A stretch of 64,000 nt of DNA from Candidatus Sumerlaeota bacterium (GCA_026398535.1 JAPLSQ010000073.1:22444-86443), one strand, 5' to 3'; shown: positions 1-8,976, numbered from the stretch's first letter. A program made the numbers and translations. The notes: generated by a model not told the origin, from the letters alone.

Positions 1-701
1 GCGCCGGTTTCCACGGCCCACAGGAAGGCGGCAAAATGGCGCGCCGATGACGTGGTTCCGGGAATGGTTGTGTATCCGGCGTCCTCGCGAGAGCGCGGCA
101 GGAATTTGCGCGTCACATCCGAGCCGATGCATCCCATGGCGCGCAGCAAAGCGCTGGCGCGCTGGCGGTCAACGATGTCGATGGCCACGTTGGCGGCCGT
201 GTTGTCCGAGTACATGCAAACAAGGCGCAGCACCTCGGCGAGAGTGACGGCCTGGCCTGTCGTCAGGCGTGTGTCGGGGCGCATATTGTTCGCCGAGACT
301 GTGGTGATGTCGTCAAGCCCGCGTTCGCCCGCGCACACCTGCCGCACGGCCTCGCCCACAACATACATCTTATAGGCACTTGCGGGGTAGACGAAGTTGT
401 CGGCCTCCCAGCCGCCCGCGCACGGGCGCGACGGATCGGAAAGATCCACGACGCAGATGGACGACCATTCCTCCTCGTTGTCGGGATTTTGGCTGGCCGA
501 GGTGTGCTCATCGAGCTTAGCCTGCCTGACGAGACCGGCAATTTGCTCGCTGAATTGCGGATCGGGCGCGGGCAACGGGCGGAAGCAGGGAAGCTCGGGC
601 GGTCTCACGCCCGGCTGCAACTCAAGCTGGGCGAATGCGCATGAGGCCGATGCGGACAGCGCCAGCGCCAGCGCGACGCAAAGTTTGAGGGTGTGTGTCA
701 T
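1..701 (-). CDS. Class A beta-lactamase-like serine hydrolase (3' end outside window)
   Basis: The reading frame starts at the ATG ending at 701, with AGGAG about 8 nt upstream, and runs off the left edge without a stop (about 233 residues seen). The first 25 residues form a Sec signal peptide ending near CAFA|Q, so the product is exported. Two active-site motifs of the class A beta-lactamase / penicillin-recognising fold are visible: SAYK (SxxK, nucleophile Ser and general-base Lys) in a YPAS context, and YSDN (SDN motif) about 60 residues later. The KTG region would lie outside the window. The family covers beta-lactamases and other serine hydrolases, so antibiotic resistance is not shown. 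It is divergent from carbamate kinase across a 236-bp gap. The fold is fairly sure; the substrate is unknown. Confidence 0.75.
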   Translation of the reverse strand, partial: MTHTLKLCVALALALSASASCAFAQLELQPGVRPPELPCFRPLPAPDPQFSEQIAGLVRQAKLDEHTSASQNPDNEEEWSSICVVDLSDPSRPCAGGWEADNFVYPASAYKMYVVGEAVRQVCAGERGLDDITTVSANNMRPDTRLTTGQAVTLAEVLRLVCMYSDNTAANVAIDIVDRQRASALLRAMGCIGSDVTRKFLPRSREDAGYTTIPGTTSSARHFAAFLWAVETG

Positions 702-874
702 TGCCGGCTCCTTGTCTTCCGTGGCAAAACGTCTTTGCGGTTTGGAAACCAACTTTTGGACTTTACCGGATTCACTAAACATAATGGACATAGTGGACGC
801 AAAGGATTGTTTTTCCGCGGCATATCTTCTCCGGTGACTCGCTGCATCCATAGACGCCGCACGTGAAAAGCTGC

Positions 875-904
875 TTGCGATTGGGATGTTTTATATCATA
901 TGAT
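875..904 (+). promoter_or_regulatory. Possible sigma-70-type promoter before carbamate kinase
   Basis: TTGCGA at 875-880 and TATGAT at 899-904 are separated by 18 nt and lie 33 nt before the carbamate kinase start. The surrounding stretch is locally AT-rich. This is pattern matching only; the rest of the 702-937 gap shows no other gene or RNA that I recognise. Confidence 0.3.
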
Positions 905-937
905 TGTGGGTGAAAAGAAGATGAGCGTCCGACAATC

Positions 938-1891
938 ATGCGCGACACAGCGGTTCTGATAGCGCTGGGCGGCAATGCGATCTCGCCGCAGGGCGAGGAA
1001 GGCAACATCACCCAGCAGTTCGATCATACGCGCGAAACGATGCGCGGCCTGACGCGCGCTCTTCGCGGGCGGTTCGCGCGCGTCGTGCTGACACACGGCA
1101 ACGGTCCCCAGATCGGCAACATCATGCTGCGCAGCGAGCTTGCCGCGCCGCAGGTTTACCCGTTGCCGCTCGACACCTGCGTGTCGGACTCGGAGGGCGG
1201 GATGGGCTACATGATCCAGCAGGTGCTCTACAATGTCCTGCGCGAGGAGGAACCCGCCGCGCCGCCGCGCGTGGCTTGTGTCCTTACGCAGATTGTCGTG
1301 CGCCCGGACGATCCGATGTGGCGCAATCCCACGAAGTTCATCGGCAGGTTTTACGGTGAGGAGGAAGCGCGGCAACTTGCGGCGGCGCGCGGCTGGACGA
1401 TGCGCGAGGATGCAGGGCGCGGCTGGCGGCGCGTCGTGCCATCGCCCGCACCAGTTGAAATTATCGAAACGGCGGCGGTGCGCGCGCTCCTCGAGCGCAA
1501 CTTTTATGTCATTGCCGCGGGGGGCGGCGGCATCCCCGTCATGTGCGATGAGGCCGGGCGTCTTCGGGGCGTCGAGGCAGTGATTGACAAGGACCTTGCC
1601 TCGGCGCTTCTCGCGTCGAATCTTGGCATCGGCCTGCTTGTCATCCTTACGGGCGTTGACGCCGTCGCGCTCGATTATGGCAAACCCGCGCAGCGTTTCA
1701 TCAGCCGCATGACGTCAGCGCAAACGCGACGCCATCTTGACAAAGGCCAGTTTCCCGCAGGGAGCATGGGACCCAAAATCCAGGCGGCGTTGAACTTCCT
1801 TGCCGCGGGAGGTCAGCGCGTCATCATCACATCGCCTGCGTCGCTTGCGCTTGCGCTGGAAGGGCAAGCCGGCACGCGCATTGAAGCCTGA
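938..1891 (+). CDS. arcC: Carbamate kinase
   Basis: This 317-residue protein matches carbamate kinase of the amino-acid kinase superfamily in length and motifs. The N-terminal phosphate-binding segment reads IALGGNAI, followed by VLTHGNGPQIGN near residue 55 and a SDSEGGMGYMIQQ segment typical of the family. Later come AGGGGIPV (about 195) and VIDKDLASALLA (about 215). The enzyme interconverts ATP plus carbamate and carbamoyl phosphate plus ADP in the cytoplasm, usually for ATP generation from arginine, agmatine or purine breakdown. No arcA, arcB or allantoin genes lie alongside, so the source of carbamoyl phosphate is not shown here. There is no strong ribosome site before the ATG. Confidence 0.93.
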   Translation: MRDTAVLIALGGNAISPQGEEGNITQQFDHTRETMRGLTRALRGRFARVVLTHGNGPQIGNIMLRSELAAPQVYPLPLDTCVSDSEGGMGYMIQQVLYNVLREEEPAAPPRVACVLTQIVVRPDDPMWRNPTKFIGRFYGEEEARQLAAARGWTMREDAGRGWRRVVPSPAPVEIIETAAVRALLERNFYVIAAGGGGIPVMCDEAGRLRGVEAVIDKDLASALLASNLGIGLLVILTGVDAVALDYGKPAQRFISRMTSAQTRRHLDKGQFPAGSMGPKIQAALNFLAAGGQRVIITSPASLALALEGQAGTRIEA

Positions 1892-2000
1892 ATCTATAAA
1901 CCGGTGCGATGGGTGTGAACGGCATTCAGTATCAGTTGTAAATTGTCATGTCATGTGATGAATGGGATTAAAACATCTCGTCAGGATGAAAGGAAACACG

Positions 2001-2438
2001 ATGGAAAATAACCGGCCGACGGAAAACAAGGGCGCTGAAAAACGCGTTGACCGGCACACATTGTTTTGGGCTGTCATATCCATGATTGTCATACTTGTCG
2101 CCGGATTTACCGCGGGCGTCATCGACAGCGCCTTCACGAAACACCCCAACGCGTTCATGACCAATCTGCGCGACATGCTCCTTGTCATTGCCAGCACCGC
2201 GCCGTGGATCGTGCTGTTCTTCTGTCTGTGCTGTGTGTGGATCTGGGCGGCGGACCGCCTGTTTGTCCGGTGGAACAAATCGATGAACAAACCCGGCGAT
2301 GAGGCTTACGGCAAAGGCATCATTTATGAGATTGTCTGCGACAACAATGCGGCGGCGGCGCTCGTGCTCATCATGCCCACGCTCACAATCGCGCTCGCGC
2401 TCATTTACATCGCGATTCTGAACAAGGTGGCGGAGTGA
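2001..2438 (+). CDS. Small polytopic membrane protein, DUF350-like C-terminus
   Basis: The start at 2001 is preferred because AAGGA lies 7 nt upstream (the frame also opens at 1962). The 145-residue product has a charged N-terminus and three clear hydrophobic segments (roughly residues 18-40, 55-85 and 117-140). The last is introduced by CDNNAAAALVLIM, which resembles the NNxAAALxxxG-type repeat of DUF350 proteins such as E. coli YjfL; this likeness is a judgement by eye. It lies 66 nt before a Ser/Gly-rich lipoprotein gene. In E. coli a DUF350 protein (YjfL) is encoded beside a DUF1190 protein, which supports the idea loosely. The function is unknown. Confidence 0.6.
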   Translation: MENNRPTENKGAEKRVDRHTLFWAVISMIVILVAGFTAGVIDSAFTKHPNAFMTNLRDMLLVIASTAPWIVLFFCLCCVWIWAADRLFVRWNKSMNKPGDEAYGKGIIYEIVCDNNAAAALVLIMPTLTIALALIYIAILNKVAE

Positions 2439-2504
2439 GACGGGATGATTCATGATCAGCCCGCGCCACGAAAAGACGGTTGTGTGTCCCCCCATCCAGC
2501 CCGG

Positions 2505-2903
2505 ATGAGAAAACGCAGCAAATCCGTCACACTTGCGCTCATCAGCACGGCGCTGTTCATTTCAAGCTGTCAGCGCGATGACAGGGGCGCCGCGTCGGGC
2601 GCAATGTATGCTGAAAAACCTCCCGGCGCGAATGCGGGAACCTCGGGCACGACCACATCGGCGCACTCCCAGCAGACGTACCGGCGGGGGGTGAGTCTTT
2701 GGCCGCTGATGTTCTGGGGCAGGGGCGGCGGAGATTCTGTTCCATCCGCAACCGGCGCGACCGCCGGGGCAGCCGCCGTGGCAAGCCGCGGCGCATGGGG
2801 CGGAGGCTCGTCGTCATCGTCCTCTGGCGCCAGGGCTTCTTCGTCGGTCAGTCGCGGAGGGTTTGGCTCGACAGGACACTCACTCGGCAGCTCCTCCACC
2901 TGA
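2505..2903 (+). CDS. Ser/Gly-rich lipoprotein, DUF1190-like
   Basis: The start at 2505 places a lipoprotein signal at the very N-terminus: basic MRKRSK, a hydrophobic run and the lipobox FISSC, giving lipidation at Cys22. The frame is open from 2445, but that start would bury the signal. The mature part (about 110 residues) is low in complexity, with Ala/Gly/Ser/Thr, a serine run and a C-terminal SRGGFGSTGHSLG. Such a tail is typical of DUF1190/YgiB-like surface lipoproteins; this assignment is tentative. It follows the DUF350-like gene in the same orientation and converges on the gene ending at 2927, only 23 nt away, with no obvious terminator between them. Confidence 0.6.
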   Translation: MRKRSKSVTLALISTALFISSCQRDDRGAASGAMYAEKPPGANAGTSGTTTSAHSQQTYRRGVSLWPLMFWGRGGGDSVPSATGATAGAAAVASRGAWGGGSSSSSSGARASSSVSRGGFGSTGHSLGSSST

Positions 2904-2926
2904 AAATCCGGCGCCAGCCCGCCATA

Positions 2927-4123
2927 TCAACCGATGAGTTTTCGCATGAACTCGTCGCCATGAAGCTCGCCAAGACTGCCGCGCGCGCAGGCGGATTCGC
3001 AGAACCGGGTGACAGCGTCCGCGCTGAATCCCGGCCCCATGATGGCGACGGGCACGGGGTGTTTGACATGGGTGCGGATGGCGACGGGTGTGGGGTGATC
3101 GGGCAGAACAGCGAACCGAACCGGTCCCGCGATGCCCGCCATGACACGGCCGATCAGGCGGCGGTCAAGATGCTCGATGGCGCGCATCTTGATATCGAGA
3201 TTTCCCTCGTGCCCCGCTTCGTCGGGGGCTTCCACATGGATGTAGACAAGATCGTGCGATTTCAGCGCCCCGATGGCGGCATCGGCCTTGCCCTCAAAGT
3301 TCGTATCCCACAGGCCGGTTGCGCCTTCGACTTGCGGACAGTCCATGCCTGCCGCGGCGCCGATGCCCCGGATCAGGTCGACGGCGCCCACCACCGCGCC
3401 GCTCACACCAAACTTCCCGCGAAAGTTCTCCATCCGCGGGCGGCGTCCTATCGACCACGGCCAGCAATAATTGGCCTTTTGAAGGCCGCGGCGCGCGCGG
3501 TCAAGGTTGACGGGGTGATTCTCCAGTATTCTGTTTGATTCGAGAATTATCCCGCGCAACAGCGCGGCGGTCGCCTCGCCTTCGGGCGCCGTGGCGCGCG
3601 GCAGCCAGGCGATTAGGGGTTGATCAACATGATCATGGGGCGGCGCGAACTCAACGGCTTTGGAGGCCGGACACGTCAGGCGCAGGACATGGCGGTAGGA
3701 CACGCCAGGGTAAAAAATGATGCCTCCGCAGCCAATCTCGCTGCCCAGCGCCGCGATGAGTTCCGCGGCTTCTGGACTGGAGATGTTGCCGGCGCTGTGG
3801 CTGACGATCAACCCGTCGCACGCGCATATAAGATTGAGGCGCATGGCATGGTCGTCGGGACCAAGCTCAACACCCATGGCCGCCGCTTCGAGCACGCCGC
3901 GCCCTTCATGGCAGGTGTGCGGATCGTAACCCATCACCGACAGATTGGCCACTGTCGAATCGGGCGGAAGATCATCCGGCACGGTGTGGAGCAACCCGCA
4001 TGAGCCTTCGCGCGCGATGCGGTTCATGTTGGGAATATGCGCCGCCTCGAGCGGTGTTTTTCCACCGAGCCGTTCCTGCGGCTCGTCCGCCATTCCATCA
4101 CCGAGAAATATCACATATTTCAT
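2927..4123 (-). CDS. Phosphoglycerate-mutase-like proposed homoserine kinase
   Basis: This 398-residue alkaline-phosphatase-superfamily protein resembles archaeal-type cofactor-independent phosphoglycerate mutase (ApgM). Metal and nucleophile motifs are visible: DGMAD at residues 9-13, DSTVANLSVMGYDP with the likely nucleophile Ser56, DEAGHEG near 300, and DHPTPVAIRTH near 345. The start codon overlaps the stop of threonine synthase by 4 nt, so the two are translationally coupled. A subfamily of these mutase-like proteins of about 400 residues that co-occurs with threonine genes has been proposed as an alternative homoserine kinase (TIGR02535). With no ThrB in view, that role fits better than glycolysis. 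The fold is certain; the substrate is inferred. Confidence 0.85.
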   Translation of the reverse strand: MKYVIFLGDGMADEPQERLGGKTPLEAAHIPNMNRIAREGSCGLLHTVPDDLPPDSTVANLSVMGYDPHTCHEGRGVLEAAAMGVELGPDDHAMRLNLICACDGLIVSHSAGNISSPEAAELIAALGSEIGCGGIIFYPGVSYRHVLRLTCPASKAVEFAPPHDHVDQPLIAWLPRATAPEGEATAALLRGIILESNRILENHPVNLDRARRGLQKANYCWPWSIGRRPRMENFRGKFGVSGAVVGAVDLIRGIGAAAGMDCPQVEGATGLWDTNFEGKADAAIGALKSHDLVYIHVEAPDEAGHEGNLDIKMRAIEHLDRRLIGRVMAGIAGPVRFAVLPDHPTPVAIRTHVKHPVPVAIMGPGFSADAVTRFCESACARGSLGELHGDEFMRKLIG

Positions 4124-5487
4124 GATCGAGTCAGGCTCTTCAATAGCGGCTTGAACGACGCGTAATCATTCGGACACTCATGTTGCTCCTCGGCGGCGGT
4201 CTCCTGGCATGCCATGGAGGGGGGAGGTTCAGGATCGATGCCGATTGTCTCCCTGATGACGTCGGGGAATTTAGCCGGATGAGCAGTTTCGAGCAGAATG
4301 GCGGCGCAATCATCGCCCACGCCCAATTTATCCAGAGCCTTGTAGCCGACGGCGCCGTGTGGTTCAATGATGATGTGGTGGTCCCGCCACGCGCCGGCGA
4401 TGGCCTCGCGCGTCTCGGTGTCGGTCACATCCGCTGAGACGATATCGCGGCGGATCGCCTCCAAATCCGGCGTCTTCAGGATTTTTCCCTCCTCATTCAT
4501 CGCACCGCCGTAAAGCGCGATCAAACGCGCCAGATTGCTGGGATGTCCCACGTTCATCGCGTTGGAAAGACAATTGCGTGACGGCACGACGGGCTGGTAG
4601 CGTGTTGTGCGCAGATAGACGGGGAATTCGTCGTTCTCGTTGACAGCCGCGATGAAGCGCGCCACGCGCAACCCCATATGTTTGGCCAGCAAACCGCCCA
4701 TAAGATTGCCAAAGTTGCCGCTCGGTACGCACATCCACAGCGGGCTGCCCGCCGGAACGCGGCTTGCAGCGTAAAAATAATAGACGGACTGCGGCAGGAG
4801 ACGCCCGACATTGATCGAGTTGGCGCTGGAGAGATCCAGGGATGCAAGATCGGGATCCACGAAGGCATGCTTGACGAGCGCCTGGCAGTCGTCGAATTTG
4901 GCGTCCACATTGATGGCGCGCACGTTGCCGCCGAGCGTGGTCATCTGCCGGCGCTGGCGGTCGCTGACCTCGGAACCGGGAAACAGCACCACGACAATGA
5001 CATTGTCGAGACTGTGAAACGCCGAGGCCACGGCGCCGCCCGTGTCGCCGGACGTGGCTGTAAGAATGGTGACGCGGCGGCCCTGCTCCCTTAGAAAGTG
5101 GCGCATGAGCCGTGCCATCATGCGCGCGGCGAAATCCTTGAACGAGGCCGTCGGGCCGCGGTCGAGTCGTAACAGGTGGCGCCCCGGCGCGTAGTTTTCG
5201 ACGGGGATTTCGTAGTCATAGGCATCCTCACAGATGCCGCGAAAAATGTCCGCCGGCACGCGCCCTTCCACGAAGGGCATCAGCACACGATGCGCAATCT
5301 TGCTGTAGCTCATTGAGCGGAAAGCCTCGATATCGCCGGGCGTAAGGCGCGGCAGCGCGTCCCGGTCCGCCATGTACAAACCTTTGTCGGGCGCGAGACC
5401 TTTCATAAGGGCGTCGGCGAAATCCAGCGGCGGCTGTTTGCGCCCGGGATCGTTCGTGCTGTAAAACTCGATGCGTCGGGTCATCAT
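4120..5487 (-). CDS. thrC: Threonine synthase
   Basis: The 455-residue PLP enzyme converts O-phosphohomoserine to threonine. The cofactor lysine sits in GPTASFKDFAARM (Lys117 from this start), followed by ATSGDTGGAVASAF, the phosphate/PLP-binding loop. The N-terminal RRIEFYSTND and the overall length fit the bacterial ThrC family. The frame also opens at a TTG (5505), but the ATG at 5487 is preferred. The downstream PGM-like gene overlaps by 4 nt, forming a two-gene threonine operon (kinase candidate plus synthase). Homoserine dehydrogenase and aspartokinase are not in the window. Confidence 0.95.
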   Translation of the reverse strand: MMTRRIEFYSTNDPGRKQPPLDFADALMKGLAPDKGLYMADRDALPRLTPGDIEAFRSMSYSKIAHRVLMPFVEGRVPADIFRGICEDAYDYEIPVENYAPGRHLLRLDRGPTASFKDFAARMMARLMRHFLREQGRRVTILTATSGDTGGAVASAFHSLDNVIVVVLFPGSEVSDRQRRQMTTLGGNVRAINVDAKFDDCQALVKHAFVDPDLASLDLSSANSINVGRLLPQSVYYFYAASRVPAGSPLWMCVPSGNFGNLMGGLLAKHMGLRVARFIAAVNENDEFPVYLRTTRYQPVVPSRNCLSNAMNVGHPSNLARLIALYGGAMNEEGKILKTPDLEAIRRDIVSADVTDTETREAIAGAWRDHHIIIEPHGAVGYKALDKLGVGDDCAAILLETAHPAKFPDVIRETIGIDPEPPPSMACQETAAEEQHECPNDYASFKPLLKSLTRS

Positions 5488-5663
5488 GCTTTTCTTGTCA
5501 TTCAAAACCTGTCATTCAGAATTCACCGTTCTCCAGTCAAAATTCAGAAATCGGAATTCTTCCCCGCCCGTTTTACCTTCCTGTCCTGTCATGGGATCAA
5601 CGCATCATACCGGCAAGGAAGTTCTGCTATTGTTTCAGAGAAGGAAGGCTCAGTGTAAGGAAT

Positions 5664-5980
5664 TCAGAGTTGGTCGGGTCGGGTTTGCGCCGTGTTAGGG
5701 CCGGCCGGCCGGGGCGGGCCTGATGGCGTACTCGCTGACCGGATTTTCAGTTTTGCGCGCACACGCGCGAGCAATTCGTTGATCTGCTGGCGCGAGGATT
5801 CATCAATGCCTTGACTTCCTCGGCGCGCTGGATCAAGCGCCGGCCGTCAGCGGTCAGTCGCAGGCGCTTCACCCTGCGGTCGGCTGTGTCGGCGGCGCGC
5901 TCAACCCAGCCGGCTTTCTCCATGCGGTCGATCAGCCCGGTCACATTCGAGCAAGTGTTGACAAATGATATATCCGGCAT
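5664..5980 (-). pseudogene. Decayed MarR-family regulator
   Basis: The frame ending at 5747 carries the winged-helix core of a MarR regulator: SNVTGLIDRMEKAGWVER, then DRRVKRLRLTADGRRLI (recognition helix and wing). Two lesions are visible. Upstream there is a TAA five codons before the first ATG, and the N-terminal dimerisation helices are missing. Downstream, the family-like C-terminal helix continues only after a one-base shift near 5805-5812, reading IDESSRQQINELLARVRAKL and ending at 5664. It lies divergently 15 nt from the ABC exporter, so it probably once controlled that gene. A sequencing error could explain the shift but not the missing N-terminus. Confidence 0.7.
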
Positions 5981-5987
5981 GACTCGA

Positions 5988-6001
5988 CGCCATTAATGGC
6001 G
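5988..6001. promoter_or_regulatory. 14-bp perfect palindrome at exporter start
   Basis: CGCCATTAATGGCG is a perfect inverted repeat that contains the apparent ATG of the ABC exporter and lies just upstream of the MarR remnant. MarR proteins bind palindromes of similar size, so it could be a relic operator. It may equally be chance, because the exporter start codon contributes half of it. Confidence 0.35.
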
Positions 6002-7813
6002 CGAATTCCGGGGCGGCTCACGCATATAAACAAGATATCACCCGCAGGACGAACGACGATTATTCGGATTCTGAAAAGCCTTGCCCCTTATCTGCTCCGC
6101 CACAAGTGGCCGCTCGCGGGCGGTTTTCTCGCGCTTGTGGCAACCAACTATCTGCAGGTCAAGACCGCGCGTATTGTGGGATGGGCCACGGACGACATGA
6201 AAAGCGGCGGCGCAGTCGCGCGCAATTTTGCGCTGTATGCGTGCCTTATCGTCGGTCTCACGCTTGTTCTTGGCATTTTCCGCTACCTGATGCGCATGTG
6301 GATTGTCGGCGCATCCCGCAATATGGAATTTGAGTTGCGAAACGATTTCTTCACCAAGCTCCAGTTGCTCACACCCGCATTCTACGACAAGCAGCGCACG
6401 GGCGACCTCATGAGCAAGGCCACGAACGACGTCGACGCGGTGCGCGATTTTCTCGGCCCCGGCATTCTTCAGTTCTTCAACTCGGTGATTCTTCTTCCCC
6501 TGGCATTGTGGCGCATGATCATGATTGATCCCCTGCTGACAGCCGCGTGCATGTCGCCCATGATCCTCCTGCCCCTGATAGTCTATTTTTTCGGCATCCG
6601 CATTCATGAGCGCTTCCGCAAGGTGCAGGACCACTTTTCGGTGATGAGCGCCATGGTGCAGGAGAATCTGACTGGCATTCGCATCGTGAAATCCTTTGTT
6701 CAGGAAACGCCGCAGAAGGAGCTGTTCGCCGGGCAGAACCGCGAGTTCATCCGCCTGAATCTCGGTCTTGCGCGGCTGTATTCGGCGTTTTTCCCGCTGC
6801 TCAAGGTGCTGGCGGGATTATCGGTGGCGCTTCTGCTTTGGGTGGGCGGATTGATGGTGGTGCGCCAGCGAATCACCATCGGCCTGCTCGTCGAGTTCTC
6901 GCTGATTCAAGTCATCCTGTTCTGGCCCATGATCGCTCTCGGATGGGCGGTCAACCTGCTTCAGCGCGGTTCCGCATCCATGGACCGCATTACAGAAGTG
7001 CTCAGGCTCGAACCGGACATTCTTGAGGCCCCGCCCGAAGGCGCCGGCGATGTCATGCGCGACACCAGCATCGAAATGCGCAACCTTGATTTCCGCTACA
7101 CGACGGACGGCCCGCTCGTGTTGCGCGGCATCAGCATGCGCGTGCCGCCTGGCGGCAGACTCGGGATTGTTGGCCCCACCGGTTGCGGCAAGAGCACATT
7201 CGCGTCGCTGCTGGCGCACCTCTACGAGGTTCCGCGCGGAACGCTGTTCATCGGCGGCGCCGACATCAACGACATTACCCTGACTGTGTTGCGCGCGCGG
7301 GTGAGCATCGTTTTCCAGGAAACCTTCCTGTTCAGTGACACGATTGCCAGCAACATCGCCTTTGGCGTTGATGATGCCGATCCCGAAGCCATGCGACGCG
7401 CGGCCAGCCAGGCGCACATTGCCGCGGAGATCGAATCATTCCCCCACGGTTACGAAACAATGCTGGGCGAGAGAGGCATCAACCTTTCCGGCGGCCAGAA
7501 ACAACGCACCGCCATCGCACGCGCCCTTCTGCGCGATCCGGGCATTCTTGTGCTCGACGACGCGCTGTCAGCCGTTGACACCGAAACCGAAACGCGCATC
7601 ATCGAGTCGCTGGATGCCGCCCTTCGCGGACGCACCGCCATCATCATCTCGCACCGCATCTCGGCCGTCATGCGCTGCGACGAAATCATCGTTATCGAGA
7701 ACGGAAGCATCATTGAGCGCGGAACGCATGGCCATCTCGCCGGAATAGGCGGACTTTACGCCTCGCTCTACGAAAAACAGCTCCTCACCGAGGCGGTGGA
7801 GATGGAAACATAA
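5996..7813 (+). CDS. ABC exporter, fused permease and ATPase
   Basis: The 605-residue protein has the half-transporter design of MsbA/BmrA-type exporters. It has an N-terminal six-helix transmembrane domain (about residues 25-320), then a nucleotide-binding domain (about 355-590). The ATPase motifs are all intact: Walker A GPTGCGKST, signature LSGGQKQR, Walker B ILVLDDALSAVD and switch histidine in ISHRIS. It would work as a homodimer, or with a partner not encoded here, exporting lipids or hydrophobic compounds. No good ribosome site precedes the ATG, which lies inside a palindrome, and the divergent MarR gene is truncated. A deletion may therefore have removed the original control region. 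The substrate is unknown. Confidence 0.9.
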   Translation: MARIPGRLTHINKISPAGRTTIIRILKSLAPYLLRHKWPLAGGFLALVATNYLQVKTARIVGWATDDMKSGGAVARNFALYACLIVGLTLVLGIFRYLMRMWIVGASRNMEFELRNDFFTKLQLLTPAFYDKQRTGDLMSKATNDVDAVRDFLGPGILQFFNSVILLPLALWRMIMIDPLLTAACMSPMILLPLIVYFFGIRIHERFRKVQDHFSVMSAMVQENLTGIRIVKSFVQETPQKELFAGQNREFIRLNLGLARLYSAFFPLLKVLAGLSVALLLWVGGLMVVRQRITIGLLVEFSLIQVILFWPMIALGWAVNLLQRGSASMDRITEVLRLEPDILEAPPEGAGDVMRDTSIEMRNLDFRYTTDGPLVLRGISMRVPPGGRLGIVGPTGCGKSTFASLLAHLYEVPRGTLFIGGADINDITLTVLRARVSIVFQETFLFSDTIASNIAFGVDDADPEAMRRAASQAHIAAEIESFPHGYETMLGERGINLSGGQKQRTAIARALLRDPGILVLDDALSAVDTETETRIIESLDAALRGRTAIIISHRISAVMRCDEIIVIENGSIIERGTHGHLAGIGGLYASLYEKQLLTEAVEMET

Positions 7814-7940
7814 AAAACACTGAGTCCGCCACGGGGGGATGACGCAGTCCAGGAAATCGTTGTGTTTTGATGAATCACACTTTTCTGTCGGAAGTCCGCC
7901 GCTTGACTTCACATAAGATAAGCGGGAAGTTTCGAGCGTC

Positions 7941-8963
7941 ATGCAGAAACAAGAACCTGACGACACAGACGGTAGAGCACACCGCGCCGATGGCAGGGGA
8001 AGGCGTTTGCGGCTGCTCATCTTCCTGCTTATCCTTGCGGGCGCTTACACGGTCACGGCGTATCTTTTCATGCCCCTCGACTGGCTCCGCTACGATAAGC
8101 GGCACCCGTCCATCGAGGGGCTTTCCCGGATCACATACGCCCCGGCGGGAATACCTGGCGATCCGATCAACATCGGTTTTGTGGGCGCCGGGGACCAATT
8201 GTTGAGCATCACGCTTGCGGCCAAGTGGTATCCCGCTGATCCGCTGACGCTCAGGAGCAGTCTGCGGATTGCCTTGGACACAGTGTTCGAATGCCCTTAT
8301 GACGACGCGCCTGTCAGCAATCTTTTTCTGTATGGCAGGCGCGAGGATCTGGCCTTTGAGTTTCCGGTTGGCAATGATCCGAAGGAACGTCACCATGTCC
8401 GCTTCTGGAAATCCGACCAGGTGTATGATGACGGGCGCCCGATCTGGGTGGGTTCGGCCACTTTTGACAGACGGGTCGGTTTAAGCCGCACCACAGGACA
8501 AATCACGCACCACATCGCGCGCGACATCGACGCCGAGCGCGACAAACTGATCCGGGACTGGCAGGCGACAGGCATGCTGGAGCAGGTCGTCTGGGTGGCG
8601 GATTTTCACAAGGAGCGCGAGGGCCGCAACGGCGGCGGCGACCCGTGGCGCACGGACGGACGGGCTGTGATCGGCGTGTCCAAAGTTGAGGCTCCCGTCC
8701 GCGCGACGGCGATTCATAACATCACTCAGGGCGCGGATATTGTGTCGTTGCGTGAACACAAAGCTTTGTCATGCGCTATTATATGCATCGATTTTGTGGA
8801 AGCGCGGCGGTTATTGCGCATTTTGAAATGTCCATACTCCGGCCCGTGGATTTCACCCCCGACTCGTTATGTGGAGCGACAGCGATCCGCCTTTTATGGT
8901 CCAATGTGTGTTGTGTTTGGCGCCGCGGGCGTTATGTTGCCCGGCATGACGGGGTGCGGATGA
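7941..8963 (+). CDS. LssY C-terminal-domain protein, membrane anchored
   Basis: A single N-terminal membrane helix (about residues 24-46) is followed by an LssY_C domain (about 65-245). Family-like stretches include PINIGFVGAGDQLL, ADPLTLRSSLRIA, APVSNLFLYGRREDLAF, HHVRFWKSD, WVGSATFDRRVGLS and TTGQITHHI. In other bacteria this domain is found alone or fused to PAP2 or DedA modules; its biochemical role is not established. The last 70 or so residues, after about 270, do not look like the family and contain scattered Cys/Pro/Arg. The domain may therefore end near 8760, with the tail reflecting read-through or a frameshift. It lies 13 nt before the DUF4911 gene. Confidence 0.75.
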   Translation: MQKQEPDDTDGRAHRADGRGRRLRLLIFLLILAGAYTVTAYLFMPLDWLRYDKRHPSIEGLSRITYAPAGIPGDPINIGFVGAGDQLLSITLAAKWYPADPLTLRSSLRIALDTVFECPYDDAPVSNLFLYGRREDLAFEFPVGNDPKERHHVRFWKSDQVYDDGRPIWVGSATFDRRVGLSRTTGQITHHIARDIDAERDKLIRDWQATGMLEQVVWVADFHKEREGRNGGGDPWRTDGRAVIGVSKVEAPVRATAIHNITQGADIVSLREHKALSCAIICIDFVEARRLLRILKCPYSGPWISPPTRYVERQRSAFYGPMCVVFGAAGVMLPGMTGCG

Positions 8964-8976
8964 ACGGCGCGGCGTC

